Assembly (NCBI GenBank): GCA_949283695.1
Contig: CASDTX010000018.1
Location: 1-64,000 of the forward strand
Direction: 5' to 3'
Source: an uncultured Eubacteriales bacterium
GTDB taxonomy: Bacteria; Bacillota; Clostridia; Lachnospirales; Lachnospiraceae
Length of the DNA: 64,000 nt
This document shows, piece after piece, positions 45,431 to 54,168 of the stretch (positions are counted from its first letter, which is position 1; each line of letters begins with the position of its first letter). The notes below the pieces were generated by a model. It was given only the letters and a program-made list of their open reading frames with translations. It was not told the origin of the DNA and ran no database searches. The translations under genes and the position numbers were made by a program.

Positions 45431-47623
45431 ATGGAACTTATCACATTACAGACAAAGAATACGACTTACCAGATGGGAATCAATGATTTGGGTTTTTTGC
45501 TTCATTTATATTACGGGCCAAGAGCTGAGGGCGATATGAGCCGTCTGCTCGACGCCCGGGACAGAGGCTTTTCCGGAAATCCCTATGAGATGGGACTGGA
45601 CCGGACGTTTTCCACAGATGTGGTGCCGCTAGAGTACCCATGCTATGGAAACGGGGATTATCGAAGTCCGGCCTTCAATGTCCGAAGCAGCCGCGGAGTA
45701 TTCGGCGCGGATTTAAGATTCAAGAAATGGGAGATGAAATCCGGAAAATACAGCATCCCGGGCCTGCCTGCCGTCTTCTGCGATGAGGAAGAGGCATACA
45801 CGGCGGAGATTCTGCTGGAGGATGAGGCTTTAAGGCTGGAAGTCCTCCTCCGGTACGGGGTGCTGCCCGGGATTGATGTGATTACGCGCAGCGTGGTCGT
45901 GCGCAACAGAGGAAAAGAAACGGTGTACATTGACAAAGTGTACAGCGCCTGCCTTGATTTTATCAGTGGAAATTATGGGCTCCTTCACTTTTGCGGCAGG
46001 CACACCATGGAAAGAAATCTGGAGCGTGTTCCGGTCATTCACGGGAAACAGCAGTTTGGAAGCCGCAGAGGAACGTCCAGCCACCAGCACAATCCGTTCT
46101 TCATCCTGGCGGATGAGGAGACAACGGAAGACTATGGTTCCTGTTACGGGATGGCGTTCCTCTACAGCGGCAACTTCTCCTTTGAGGCAGAGAAAGACCA
46201 GTATCATCAGACAAGGATCCAGATCGGGATGCTGGATGAGATGCTGGATGCTCCGCTGGAACCGGGCGAAGAATTCTTCAGCCCGGAGGCCGCGATGGCA
46301 TATACGTCAGAAGGATTAACAGCACTGTCGCATATCTATCATGATCTGATACGGAACCATGTGTGCCGCGGCAAGTACAAGAATGCGTCCCGCCCGGTCC
46401 TGGTCAACAACTGGGAAGCCACTTATATGGACTTTGACGGGGAGAAGCTGATCGAGATCGCCCGCAGGGCAGCAGAACTGGGGCTTGATATGTTCGTGCT
46501 TGACGATGGCTGGTTCGGCAAGAGAGACAGAGACATCAGCGGACTCGGCGACTGGACCGTCAATGAGAAGAAGCTGGGAGGACCGCTGTCAAAGCTTGCG
46601 GACGCGGTCAATGGTCTGGGGATGAAGTTTGGTCTTTGGATCGAGCCGGAGATGGTGAATGAGGACAGCGATCTGTACAGGGAACATCCGGACTGGGCCT
46701 ATGTGATACCGGGCAGGAAGCCCAACAGGTGCAGGAACCAGCTCGTTCTTGATTTCTCACGGCCCGAAGTGGTGGATTACATTTTCGAAAGCATTACCCG
46801 GGTGATTGACTCGGCAAATGTGGAATATATCAAGATGGATATGAACCGGAGCATCTGCGATGTCTTCACGGCAGTGGAGGGATATCAGAACTATGGGAAG
46901 ATCATGCACGAATATGTGCTTGGCGTCTATGATTTCCTGGAGCGGTTAAACCAAAGGTATCCGGAGCTGCTCATAGAAGGATGCAGCGGCGGAGGGGGGA
47001 GATTCGATATGGGAATGCTCTATTATACGCCGCAGATCTGGTGCAGTGATAATACGGATGCCATTGAGCGTATCCGCATTCAGCACGGAACTTCCTTCTG
47101 CTATCCGCCTTGTACAATGGGCGCCCATGTCTCTGCGGTTCCGAATCATCAGACCGGCCGGATAACGGATATTAAGACCCGGGGTGTTGTAGCTATGGCC
47201 GGAAGCTTCGGGTATGAGCTGGATCTGAACCTTCTCACAGAAGAAGAGAAAGCGGAAGTAAGAGGACAGATCAGAGACTATAAAAAATATGAACACCTGA
47301 TTCTGAGCGGAGACTACTACCGGCTCCATACCCCGGGGAAAGATACAGAGGCGGCAGCCTGGGCTTTCGTGAGCAAAGATCAGAAGGAAGCGCTCCTGAG
47401 TATTGTATCTCTCGATACCCATGGAAACGAACCTGCGAATTATATCCGGCTGAGAGGGCTGAGACCGGATCTTGTATATCACTGCGGGGAAGGCGGAGAA
47501 CTGTACAGCGGAGCTGTGCTGATGCATACCGGATATCCCGTGCCGATTGTGCCGGGAGAGTATAAGGCATGGCAGATCCATCTGACCGCGCAGTCCGCCG
47601 GATCGTTGGAAGTGCCGTTATAG
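45431..47623 (+). CDS. Alpha-galactosidase, GH36
   Basis: 730 residues, full-length GH36 enzyme without signal peptide, so cytoplasmic. It removes alpha-1,6-galactose from melibiose and raffinose-type sugars imported by the ABC system. The nucleophile is Asp470 in YIKMDMNRS and the acid/base Asp540 in WCSDNTDAIER; EGCSGGGGRFD is the family's substrate loop. AGAGGTACAGTCT precedes ATG 45431. A terminator follows at 47639. Confidence 0.93.
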   Translation: MELITLQTKNTTYQMGINDLGFLLHLYYGPRAEGDMSRLLDARDRGFSGNPYEMGLDRTFSTDVVPLEYPCYGNGDYRSPAFNVRSSRGVFGADLRFKKWEMKSGKYSIPGLPAVFCDEEEAYTAEILLEDEALRLEVLLRYGVLPGIDVITRSVVVRNRGKETVYIDKVYSACLDFISGNYGLLHFCGRHTMERNLERVPVIHGKQQFGSRRGTSSHQHNPFFILADEETTEDYGSCYGMAFLYSGNFSFEAEKDQYHQTRIQIGMLDEMLDAPLEPGEEFFSPEAAMAYTSEGLTALSHIYHDLIRNHVCRGKYKNASRPVLVNNWEATYMDFDGEKLIEIARRAAELGLDMFVLDDGWFGKRDRDISGLGDWTVNEKKLGGPLSKLADAVNGLGMKFGLWIEPEMVNEDSDLYREHPDWAYVIPGRKPNRCRNQLVLDFSRPEVVDYIFESITRVIDSANVEYIKMDMNRSICDVFTAVEGYQNYGKIMHEYVLGVYDFLERLNQRYPELLIEGCSGGGGRFDMGMLYYTPQIWCSDNTDAIERIRIQHGTSFCYPPCTMGAHVSAVPNHQTGRITDIKTRGVVAMAGSFGYELDLNLLTEEEKAEVRGQIRDYKKYEHLILSGDYYRLHTPGKDTEAAAWAFVSKDQKEALLSIVSLDTHGNEPANYIRLRGLRPDLVYHCGEGGELYSGAVLMHTGYPVPIVPGEYKAWQIHLTAQSAGSLEVPL

Positions 47624-47638
47624 GGGGATAAAATAAAA

Positions 47639-47684
47639 ACGCTGACAGTGTCCTGAGAAAGGCTGCTGTCAGCGTATATTTTTA
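47639..47684. terminator. Bidirectional terminator between alpha-galactosidase and SRP RNA
   Basis: ACGCTGACAG (47639-47648) pairs with CTGTCAGCGT (47666-47675), followed by ATATTTTT on the plus strand; on the minus strand the stem runs into TTTTTATTTTAT. It can end both the sugar operon and the SRP RNA transcript. Confidence 0.8.
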
Positions 47685-47705
47685 TGTACTTTGTATTCTT
47701 TTTTT

Positions 47706-47966
47706 CGTGCATTGCGCTTCGAACTTGACCAACAGGCGTTACCCCGGCAGTTGACTCAGCCCAGGCACCCTCACGGCACCCGAGAGCTCCTCCTTAGTGC
47801 TGCTCCGTTCCCGGCCTGACACGGTTCACAGGTTCCCGTCGCGTGAGACCCAAACATCAACATCACTTACCGGGGGCAGCCCCGCCAGCTGCCGCCCTCT
47901 GCGCAATATCACCCCTGCTATAGCGGATTGCAGGTACAAGGTACCGCTAACACCCCGGCTGCACGA
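47706..47966 (-). ncRNA. ffs: Signal recognition particle RNA, large bacterial (Alu-containing) type
   Basis: On the minus strand the S-domain core reads GTGTCAGGCCGGGAACGGAG followed by CAGCA, the variant of GUCAGGUCCGGAAGGAAGCAGCA. The 5' part carries the Alu-domain signature with TAGCGGTACC and CTGCAATCCGCTATAGCAGG. The 5' GTGCA and 3' TGCAC ends can pair. Length of about 261 nt matches the Firmicute scRNA. It works with Ffh in membrane protein targeting. Ends are estimated to within a few nucleotides. Confidence 0.93.
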
Positions 47967-47971
47967 GCATT

Positions 47972-48000
47972 AATTTACACGATTTTCAGAGAAATGTCAA
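47972..48000 (-). promoter_or_regulatory. Strong promoter of the SRP RNA
   Basis: On the minus strand a perfect TTGACA (48000-47995), 17 nt and TAAATT (47977-47972) place the start at about 47965, matching the predicted 5' end of the RNA. Confidence 0.75.
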
Positions 48001-48068
48001 TGCATTTTGATTTTTTTCCGCTTCCGGATGCAGTTAACCGGAAATGCTGGCGAACCAGATGGCTGGAC

Positions 48069-49274
48069 TTAAAGTTCTAATTCGTCGGCACTTGGGATGT
48101 AGGACTGGGAGTACAGGATCACCATATCGCCTTCCCGCAGGATCATGTTTCCGTTCGGGATCATGACCCGCTCTTTTCGTTTCACGAGTACGATGATGGT
48201 ATGCCGTGAGATATCCAGTTCCCGGATGCGGTGGCCGTTCCAGGGATTGCTTTTCTGCAGGATGATTTCTTTCAGCCGGATGTGCTCCTTATCCTGGAAG
48301 GATTCTGCCGCCAGTACCATGATATCGTCCGCACGGAGGACCAGATTCCCACGGGGGACAAGGATCTTATGGTTGCGCTGTACCACAGCCGCGATCACCC
48401 GTTCAGGCAGGTGGAGCTGGGACAGGCTTTTATTGACCCAGGAATCTCGCTCTGTGAGGTGAATCTTAATGAAGTGGACGTCTTCTTCCTGCCCGTATTC
48501 GCTGATCCGTTTGATCCGGGAGTACTGATCGACAAATCCGGCGGAAATAATACCGGTGGGGATGGCGACCATGCCCACCCCCAGGAAGGTGATGAAGATT
48601 CCGAACAGCTTGCCGATGGGCGTGATGGGGTAGATGTCCCCGTAGCCCACGGTCAGAAGCGTGGATGCTGCCCACCAGATGCCGGAGAAGGCGTTCTCGA
48701 AGACGTCGGGCTGGGCTTCGTGTTCCAGACTGTACATGCACAGGCTGGACGCCAGCATGAGGATCAGGATAATGAAGACAGAAGAAAAGAGCTGCTGCCG
48801 CTTCCCCCGGAGAACATCGGTAATCAATTTGAAAGAGTCATAGTAAGAGTTGATCCGGAACAGCCGGAAAATGCGCATGATTCTGAGCATGCGGAACGCC
48901 ACGGCCCCGGAAGGGAAGAAAATGGGCAGGTAATAAGGCAGGAATGAGAGCAGGTCCACGATTCCTGTAAACGAGAAGATGTATTTGAAAGCCGCACGGG
49001 GCGGATTGAATTCGGGGTACATATATTTAGAGATCCACAGCCGCAGCATACAGTCAAGGCAGAAAGAAGCCACGGTGATCTGTTCAGCAAGAATCAGAAG
49101 CTCACCGTATTTTGCACGATAGGTTTCATAGGTAAAGAGAATGCTCACCGCAAGGTTGAGAACAATGCAGAACATGTATACAGTGTCATAGATCCGTCCA
49201 ATCCTGTCGAAACCGGTTCTGACTTCAATAATTTCATATACACGGTAACGAAAATGTTCGATTTTCTCTTTCAT
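48069..49274 (-). CDS. Voltage-gated-type potassium channel with C-terminal RCK_C domains
   Basis: 401 residues. Six membrane helices; S4 shows Arg at every third position (RMLRIMRIFRLFR), and the pore carries the K+ filter TVGYGDIYP. Two TrkA_C-like ligand domains follow (about 265-330 and 335-398), each with a VLRADD/ILREGD-type ending; the nucleotide-binding RCK_N domain is missing. This arrangement suggests voltage sensing plus regulation by a small anionic ligand. ATG 49274 has GGGGGG upstream. Confidence 0.87.
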   Translation of the reverse strand: MKEKIEHFRYRVYEIIEVRTGFDRIGRIYDTVYMFCIVLNLAVSILFTYETYRAKYGELLILAEQITVASFCLDCMLRLWISKYMYPEFNPPRAAFKYIFSFTGIVDLLSFLPYYLPIFFPSGAVAFRMLRIMRIFRLFRINSYYDSFKLITDVLRGKRQQLFSSVFIILILMLASSLCMYSLEHEAQPDVFENAFSGIWWAASTLLTVGYGDIYPITPIGKLFGIFITFLGVGMVAIPTGIISAGFVDQYSRIKRISEYGQEEDVHFIKIHLTERDSWVNKSLSQLHLPERVIAAVVQRNHKILVPRGNLVLRADDIMVLAAESFQDKEHIRLKEIILQKSNPWNGHRIRELDISRHTIIVLVKRKERVMIPNGNMILREGDMVILYSQSYIPSADELEL

Positions 49275-49304
49275 CTCAGCGGCCCCCCTGAAACTATTTT
49301 CTAC

Positions 49305-49332
49305 ATTATACTACATATTTCGCGATCTGCAA
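49305..49332 (-). promoter_or_regulatory. Promoter of the potassium channel gene
   Basis: Minus strand TTGCAG (49332-49327), 16 nt and a perfect TATAAT (49310-49305), 31 nt before the channel start. Confidence 0.55.
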
Positions 49333-49372
49333 TGCAGCAGTTGTTCTGCGGCGCGGAAACAGTGCAAGAGAA

Positions 49373-49401
49373 TTGCAGGAAGCGGGAAATAGTGATAGAA
49401 T
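49373..49401 (+). promoter_or_regulatory. Promoter of the radical SAM gene
   Basis: TTGCAG (49373-49378), 17 nt and TAGAAT (49396-49401), 32 nt before ATG 49434. It is divergent from the channel promoter. Confidence 0.55.
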
Positions 49402-49433
49402 AGGTAGAAATCTCGTGAAAAAGGAGCGCGCCG

Positions 49434-51182
49434 ATGAAGATTCTTTTGATGGCGGTCAATGCAAAATATATTCACTCCAACCTGGCGGTATACAGTCTGA
49501 GAGCTTATGCACAGCAGGGCGGCGCGTCAGCTGATATCGCGGAGTATACGATCAATCAGCAGACAGAGGAGATCTTGATGGATGTGTATAAGAGACGTCC
49601 GGATGTCCTCTGTATTTCCTGTTATATCTGGAATATCTCGCAGGTCGAGGAGCTGATCCGGGAGATCCCGAAGATCCTGCCGGAAGTTCAGATCTGGCTG
49701 GGAGGACCGGAGGTATCTTATAATGCGCGGGATGTGCTGGAGAAATATCCTCAGACGGCGGGAGTCATGCAGGGGGAAGGCGAGGAGACGTTCCTCGAAC
49801 TGACCGGCGTCTGGAGGCAGAGGAAGGGATGCGTACTCTCTGAGATCCGAGGGATTACTTACCGGCGGCAGGACGGCGTGATCATAGAGAATCCGCCCAG
49901 ACCGGTGATGGATCTGAGTAAAGTTCCCTTCGTCTATGAGCAGATCGAAGACTTCGAGAACCGGATCATCTACTATGAGTCCAGCCGCGGGTGCCCGTTT
50001 GCGTGCAGCTACTGCCTGTCCTCAGTGGATAAATGTCTCCGTTTCCGGGATTTGGAGCTTGTGAAGCAGGAGCTGCAGTTCTTCATTGATCATGAGGTGC
50101 CTCAGGTGAAGTTCGTGGACCGGACATTTAACTGCCGCCGCGAACATGCGATGGCGATCTGGAGCTACATCAAGGAGCATGACAGGGGGATCACGAATTT
50201 TCATTTCGAAGTGGCGGCGGACCTTCTGCGGGAAGAGGAGATTTCTCTGATCCGTTCCATGAGAGCGGGCCTGATTCAGCTGGAGATCGGTGTTCAGTCG
50301 GCCAATGAGAATACGATCCGTGAGATCAGAAGGGTCATGAACCTGGAGCGGGTGGAAGCGGTTGTGAGCAGGATCCGGGAGAACCGGAACGTGCACCAAC
50401 ATCTGGATCTGATCGCGGGACTCCCCTGGGAGGATTATGAGAGCTTCGCCCGTTCGTTCAACCGGGTGTATGCCATGGAGCCGGATCAGCTGCAGCTGGG
50501 ATTTCTGAAAGTGCTGAAAGGGTCGCTGATGCATGAGAAAGCCGGGGAGTATGGTCTGATCTGCCAGGAGCGGCCGCCTTATGAGGTGCTCTCTACCAAC
50601 TGGCTGTCTTATGGGGATGTGATCAGACTCAAAGGCGTGGAGGAGATGGTGGAGGTATATTATAACAGCGGACAGTTCCGTTATACGATGTTCCATCTGC
50701 AGGAGGAATTCTCCTCTCCGTTTGCCATGTATGAGGCGCTGGCAGCATATTATGAAGAACATGGACTGTTCCGCGTGAAGCATTCCAGGATCGCCAGGTA
50801 TGAGATTCTGAATCGTTTTATTATGTCCGTGCTCGGTGGGCAGATAAACGGAGAGAAAATGACCGGCGGAGATGCGGGAACGCGGGATCCGCAGAAAAAG
50901 GCAGAAGCATACAGGGAATGGTTGACATTGGACCTGTATCTGAGAGATAATGTGAAAAACCGTCCCGGGTTCCTGGGGGAAAGCCAGGTAGATCCTGACG
51001 AGGCGGCAGATTTCTACAAGCAGGAGGAAGCCGGGCACAGATATCTGCCCGGATATCGCGGATATGACAGGAGACAGATGCGCAAGATGACGCATCTGGA
51101 GCGAATCGGCGGGGCCCTGCTGCTGTTTGATTATCTGGAGAGAGACCCGCTCACAGGAGATGCGCGGATCTGCAGGATCTAG
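49434..51182 (+). CDS. B12-binding radical SAM protein (DUF4080-like C-terminus)
   Basis: 582 residues. An N-terminal cobalamin-binding-like domain (1-130; MKILLMAVNAKYIHSNLAV, WLGGPEVSYN) precedes a radical SAM domain with the 4Fe-4S motif CPFACSYC (near 187-194), then a C-terminal region seen in clostridial DUF4080 proteins. The B12 loop lacks an obvious DxHxxG histidine, so base-off binding is uncertain. Substrate unknown. AAAAGGAGCG precedes ATG 49434. Its stop codon lies inside a large palindrome. Confidence 0.82.
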   Translation: MKILLMAVNAKYIHSNLAVYSLRAYAQQGGASADIAEYTINQQTEEILMDVYKRRPDVLCISCYIWNISQVEELIREIPKILPEVQIWLGGPEVSYNARDVLEKYPQTAGVMQGEGEETFLELTGVWRQRKGCVLSEIRGITYRRQDGVIIENPPRPVMDLSKVPFVYEQIEDFENRIIYYESSRGCPFACSYCLSSVDKCLRFRDLELVKQELQFFIDHEVPQVKFVDRTFNCRREHAMAIWSYIKEHDRGITNFHFEVAADLLREEEISLIRSMRAGLIQLEIGVQSANENTIREIRRVMNLERVEAVVSRIRENRNVHQHLDLIAGLPWEDYESFARSFNRVYAMEPDQLQLGFLKVLKGSLMHEKAGEYGLICQERPPYEVLSTNWLSYGDVIRLKGVEEMVEVYYNSGQFRYTMFHLQEEFSSPFAMYEALAAYYEEHGLFRVKHSRIARYEILNRFIMSVLGGQINGEKMTGGDAGTRDPQKKAEAYREWLTLDLYLRDNVKNRPGFLGESQVDPDEAADFYKQEEAGHRYLPGYRGYDRRQMRKMTHLERIGGALLLFDYLERDPLTGDARICRI

Positions 51183-51241
51183 TACATCGTTTGATAAATA
51201 ACTGGACCAATCGCGCAGTTATTTTCGAAACGATGTACTAG
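51179..51241. repeat. Long nested palindrome overlapping a stop codon
   Basis: CTAGTACATCGTTT (51179-51192) pairs perfectly with AAACGATGTACTAG (51228-51241). After a 3-nt internal loop, AAATAACTG (196-204 of this block, that is 51196-51204) pairs with CAGTTATTT (51216-51224), leaving loop GACCAATCGCG. No T tract follows, so a simple terminator is unlikely. It could be an RNA processing element or a small palindromic repeat. Confidence 0.7.
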
Positions 51242-51260
51242 GAAAGGAAACGGATGGATT

Positions 51261-51362
51261 ATGAATTTTCATGATAAAAAAGTAAGAAGGATCATATCAG
51301 TTATTATCCTGCTCGTTGTCGTGGCTATGGTAGTGACGATGATTGTGCCCTATCTGGTGTGA
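51261..51362 (+). CDS. 33-residue single-pass membrane protein
   Basis: ATG 51261 encodes MNFHDKKVRRIISVII followed by a Leu/Val-rich helix and MIVPYLV, ending at TGA 51360-51362. A basic N-terminus followed by one membrane helix is typical of small membrane proteins. The ribosome site is weak (GGAT at 6 nt; AGGAAAGG further off). It lies between the radical SAM and AIR-synthase-like genes, 19 nt before the latter. Supported by composition and fit in the gap; function unknown. Confidence 0.5.
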   Translation: MNFHDKKVRRIISVIILLVVVAMVVTMIVPYLV

Positions 51363-51381
51363 CAGAATCACGGAGAGGATT

Positions 51382-52449
51382 ATGAGATACGGAAAGATCA
51401 CACAGACCGCATGGCAGCGGTCTGTCCGGAAACAACTGCATACGAGAGGGCCGGAACTTCTCTTCGGGCCTACACCGTGGGAGGCCTGTTCCGGACTGGC
51501 CGCGGAGGGTGCCGGAGACAAGGGATTCCTGTGGACGGAGGCCCATGCTTACGGCCGTTCCGGGCGAACCGGATTCTACGCGGTTCTGCAGGCAGCCGGA
51601 GAACTGGCGGCCAGAGGAGCCCGGATCTGCAGCGTATCTGTGCGGGTCCTGCTGCGGCCGGACGCGGAAGAAGAGGAACTGAGGGAACTGACGGCAGGGA
51701 TCGAGGATGCCTGCGCCGGTCTGGGGATCTGTGTAAGTACTTTTCAGGGCGAGGTTACGCCTGCGGCTGCGCAGAATACCGTGTTTGTCACAGGGGCGGG
51801 AACGATCCGGTCAGAGGCGGAGACAAGAGAAACCCGGGAAAGTTCCCATCCGGGCGCGGATCCGGCGGCCTGCGGCAGGCGGGATGATGGATCCGGGCAG
51901 GAGATCCTGCTCTGCGGGTACGCGGGACTGGAGGGAACCCTCCGTGTTCTGGGTGAGGCAGAGGAGGAACTGAAGACCCGGTTTGTGCCTGCGTTTCTTG
52001 CCCGGACAGAGGCGCTGAAAGACGAGCTTGTCACGCCGGATCAGCTGCTGGCGGCTCAGTACCAGGGCGGACGGATCACAGCGGTCCGCCAGATCGGAAG
52101 CGGCGGCGTACTGGCAGCGCTCTGGGAGCTGGCGGAGATCCTGCATACAGGGCTGGAAGCAGACCTGAGAGCTGTGGCGCTGAAGCAGGAGACGGTAGAG
52201 ATCTGCGAGTTCTTCCGCCTGAATCCTTATCAGATGACGTCGGCGGGGAGCTTCCTGATCGTGACGGAAGATGCGGAGATCGTGCTGAACGTGCTTGAGA
52301 AGGCGGGGGCGCGAGCCGGAAGGCTTGGGGTTACGAAAGCGCAGAATGCGCGGGTGATCACAAGCGGAGAAGAGACAAGATATCTGGACCGTCCTGCGCC
52401 GGATGAGCTGGTGCGCTGGACGGCAGAGCGGACAGGAATCAGAGAATGA
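51382..52449 (+). CDS. AIR synthase/HypE-like protein
   Basis: 355 residues. MRYGKITQTAWQRSVRKQL is the usual beginning of a Lachnospiraceae group related to PurM/HypE/ThiL ATP-binding proteins. QIGSGGVLAALWELAE matches the glycine-rich loop of the AIR synthase C-terminal domain. The Asp-rich ATP site of true HypE is not obvious. A variable insertion (about 150-180) is rich in Arg, Glu and Gly. AGAGGATT precedes ATG 51382. It probably forms an operon with the Lrp-like regulator and aminotransferase. Confidence 0.65.
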   Translation: MRYGKITQTAWQRSVRKQLHTRGPELLFGPTPWEACSGLAAEGAGDKGFLWTEAHAYGRSGRTGFYAVLQAAGELAARGARICSVSVRVLLRPDAEEEELRELTAGIEDACAGLGICVSTFQGEVTPAAAQNTVFVTGAGTIRSEAETRETRESSHPGADPAACGRRDDGSGQEILLCGYAGLEGTLRVLGEAEEELKTRFVPAFLARTEALKDELVTPDQLLAAQYQGGRITAVRQIGSGGVLAALWELAEILHTGLEADLRAVALKQETVEICEFFRLNPYQMTSAGSFLIVTEDAEIVLNVLEKAGARAGRLGVTKAQNARVITSGEETRYLDRPAPDELVRWTAERTGIRE

Positions 52450-52475
52450 CCATTTTATCAGGAGGATATAAGGAA

Positions 52476-52979
52476 ATGAATGATAAGAAAGAAGCTTTGA
52501 GAATTGAGATCTTAAAATATATTGAAAAGCACAGCCGTGTGGATCTGGGAGAACTGGCAGTGCTGCTGGGCGTGGAAGAGACGGATGTGGCCAATGAGAT
52601 GGCGCAGATGGAGAAGGAGAAAGTGATCTGCGGCTACCATACACTGATTGACTGGGATAAGGCCGGAGTAGAGATGGTGACGGCGCTGATCGAGGTGCGT
52701 GTGACGCCCCAGAGGGACCGGGGCTTCGACCGGATCGCGGAGCGGCTCTATAATTATCCGGAAGTGTATGCGGTGTATCTCATATCCGGAAGTTATGACC
52801 TGCTGGTCACGCTGGAAGGAAAGACGCTCAAAGAAGTGTCACGGTTCGTATCCGAGAAGCTTTCACCCATTGACGGCGTCCTGAGCACGGCTACGCATTT
52901 TATTCTGAAGAAATATAAAGACCACGGCACCATTATGGTGACAAAGAAAGAGTCAGAAAGGATACCGGTGACACTGTAA
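52476..52979 (+). CDS. Lrp/AsnC-family transcriptional regulator
   Basis: 167 residues: N-terminal winged HTH (about 8-60; HSRVDLGELAVLLGVEETDV) and C-terminal RAM ligand domain (about 70-150; YAVYLISGSYDLLVTLEG). It likely senses an amino acid. The stop overlaps the aminotransferase start by one base (TAATG), so the two are coupled. ATG 52476 follows AGGAGGATATAAGG. Confidence 0.88.
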   Translation: MNDKKEALRIEILKYIEKHSRVDLGELAVLLGVEETDVANEMAQMEKEKVICGYHTLIDWDKAGVEMVTALIEVRVTPQRDRGFDRIAERLYNYPEVYAVYLISGSYDLLVTLEGKTLKEVSRFVSEKLSPIDGVLSTATHFILKKYKDHGTIMVTKKESERIPVTL

Positions 52980-54151
52980 TGAGAAATCCATTATCGAAAA
53001 AAATCATTGACATACAGCCCTCGGGCATCCGTAAATTCTTTGACGTGGCAAATGAGATGAAAGACGCGATCTCACTTGGCGTCGGCGAGCCGGACTTTGA
53101 CACCCCCTGGCGGATCCGCGAAGAGGGCATCTTCTCTCTGGAGAAGGGGAAAACATTCTACACCTCCAATGCAGGACTGAAAGAACTGCGGCAGGAGATC
53201 ACCAAATATCTGGAACGGACGATTCAGGTATCTTATGATCCCATGAAAGAGACCCTGGTGACGGTGGGAGGGAGCGAGGCTATTGATGTGGGCCTGCGCT
53301 GTATGCTGGATCCGGGGGATGAGGTGCTGATCCCTCAGCCCAGTTATGTATCCTATCTGCCCTGTACGGTGATGGCGGACGGTGTGCCGGTGGTGGTGCC
53401 GCTTCAGTATGAAAATGAGTTCAAGCTGACAGTCGAGGACCTGGAGAAATATACCACCCCCAAGACGAAAGTCCTGATCATGCCGTTCCCCAACAATCCT
53501 ACCGGATCGATCATGACGAAGGAGGATCTGGAGCCTGTGGCAGAATTCGTGAGAGAGCACGATCTGTATGTGCTGTCTGACGAGATCTATTCAGAACTCA
53601 CGTATAAGACAAAACACGTTTCCATCGCGTCGATGCCGGGGATGCGGGAGCGAACCCTGGTGATCAACGGATTTTCAAAAGGCTTTGCCATGACCGGATG
53701 GCGCCTCGGGTTCTGCTGCGGACCGGGAGTGATTATTGAACAGATGACGAAGCTTCACCAGTTTGCCATCATGTGTGCGCCTACCACAAGCCAGTATGCG
53801 GCGGTGGAAGGATTGAGGAACTGCGGCGACGAGGTGGAAGAGATGCGGAAAGCCTATAACCAGAGGAGACGGTTCCTCATGCATGAGTTCGCGCGGATGG
53901 GGCTGGAATGCTTTGAACCGTTCGGCGCGTTCTATGTCTTCCCCAGCATTCAGGAGTTCCACATGACTTCAGAAGAGTTTGCCACCAGACTGCTGGAAGA
54001 GGAGAAGGTGGCGGTGGTGCCGGGAACTGCATTCGGCGAGTGCGGGGAAGGATTCCTGCGGATCTCTTATGCGTATTCCCTGGAAGATCTGAAGGAAGCG
54101 CTGGGGCGGCTGGGGAATTTCATCCAGAAGCTGAGAAATGAAAGACCGTGA
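52979..54151 (+). CDS. Pyridoxal-phosphate aminotransferase, class I/II
   Basis: 390 residues. The PLP lysine is in INGFSKGFAMTGWR; NNPTGSIM, the Asp in VLSDEIYSEL and the C-terminal FLRISYAYS Arg are present. It resembles the PatA/aspartate aminotransferase group paired with Lrp regulators in Firmicutes. The amino-acid specificity cannot be read from sequence. Confidence 0.9.
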   Translation: MRNPLSKKIIDIQPSGIRKFFDVANEMKDAISLGVGEPDFDTPWRIREEGIFSLEKGKTFYTSNAGLKELRQEITKYLERTIQVSYDPMKETLVTVGGSEAIDVGLRCMLDPGDEVLIPQPSYVSYLPCTVMADGVPVVVPLQYENEFKLTVEDLEKYTTPKTKVLIMPFPNNPTGSIMTKEDLEPVAEFVREHDLYVLSDEIYSELTYKTKHVSIASMPGMRERTLVINGFSKGFAMTGWRLGFCCGPGVIIEQMTKLHQFAIMCAPTTSQYAAVEGLRNCGDEVEEMRKAYNQRRRFLMHEFARMGLECFEPFGAFYVFPSIQEFHMTSEEFATRLLEEEKVAVVPGTAFGECGEGFLRISYAYSLEDLKEALGRLGNFIQKLRNERP

Positions 54152-54168
54152 GAAGGCAGGAACAGCAA

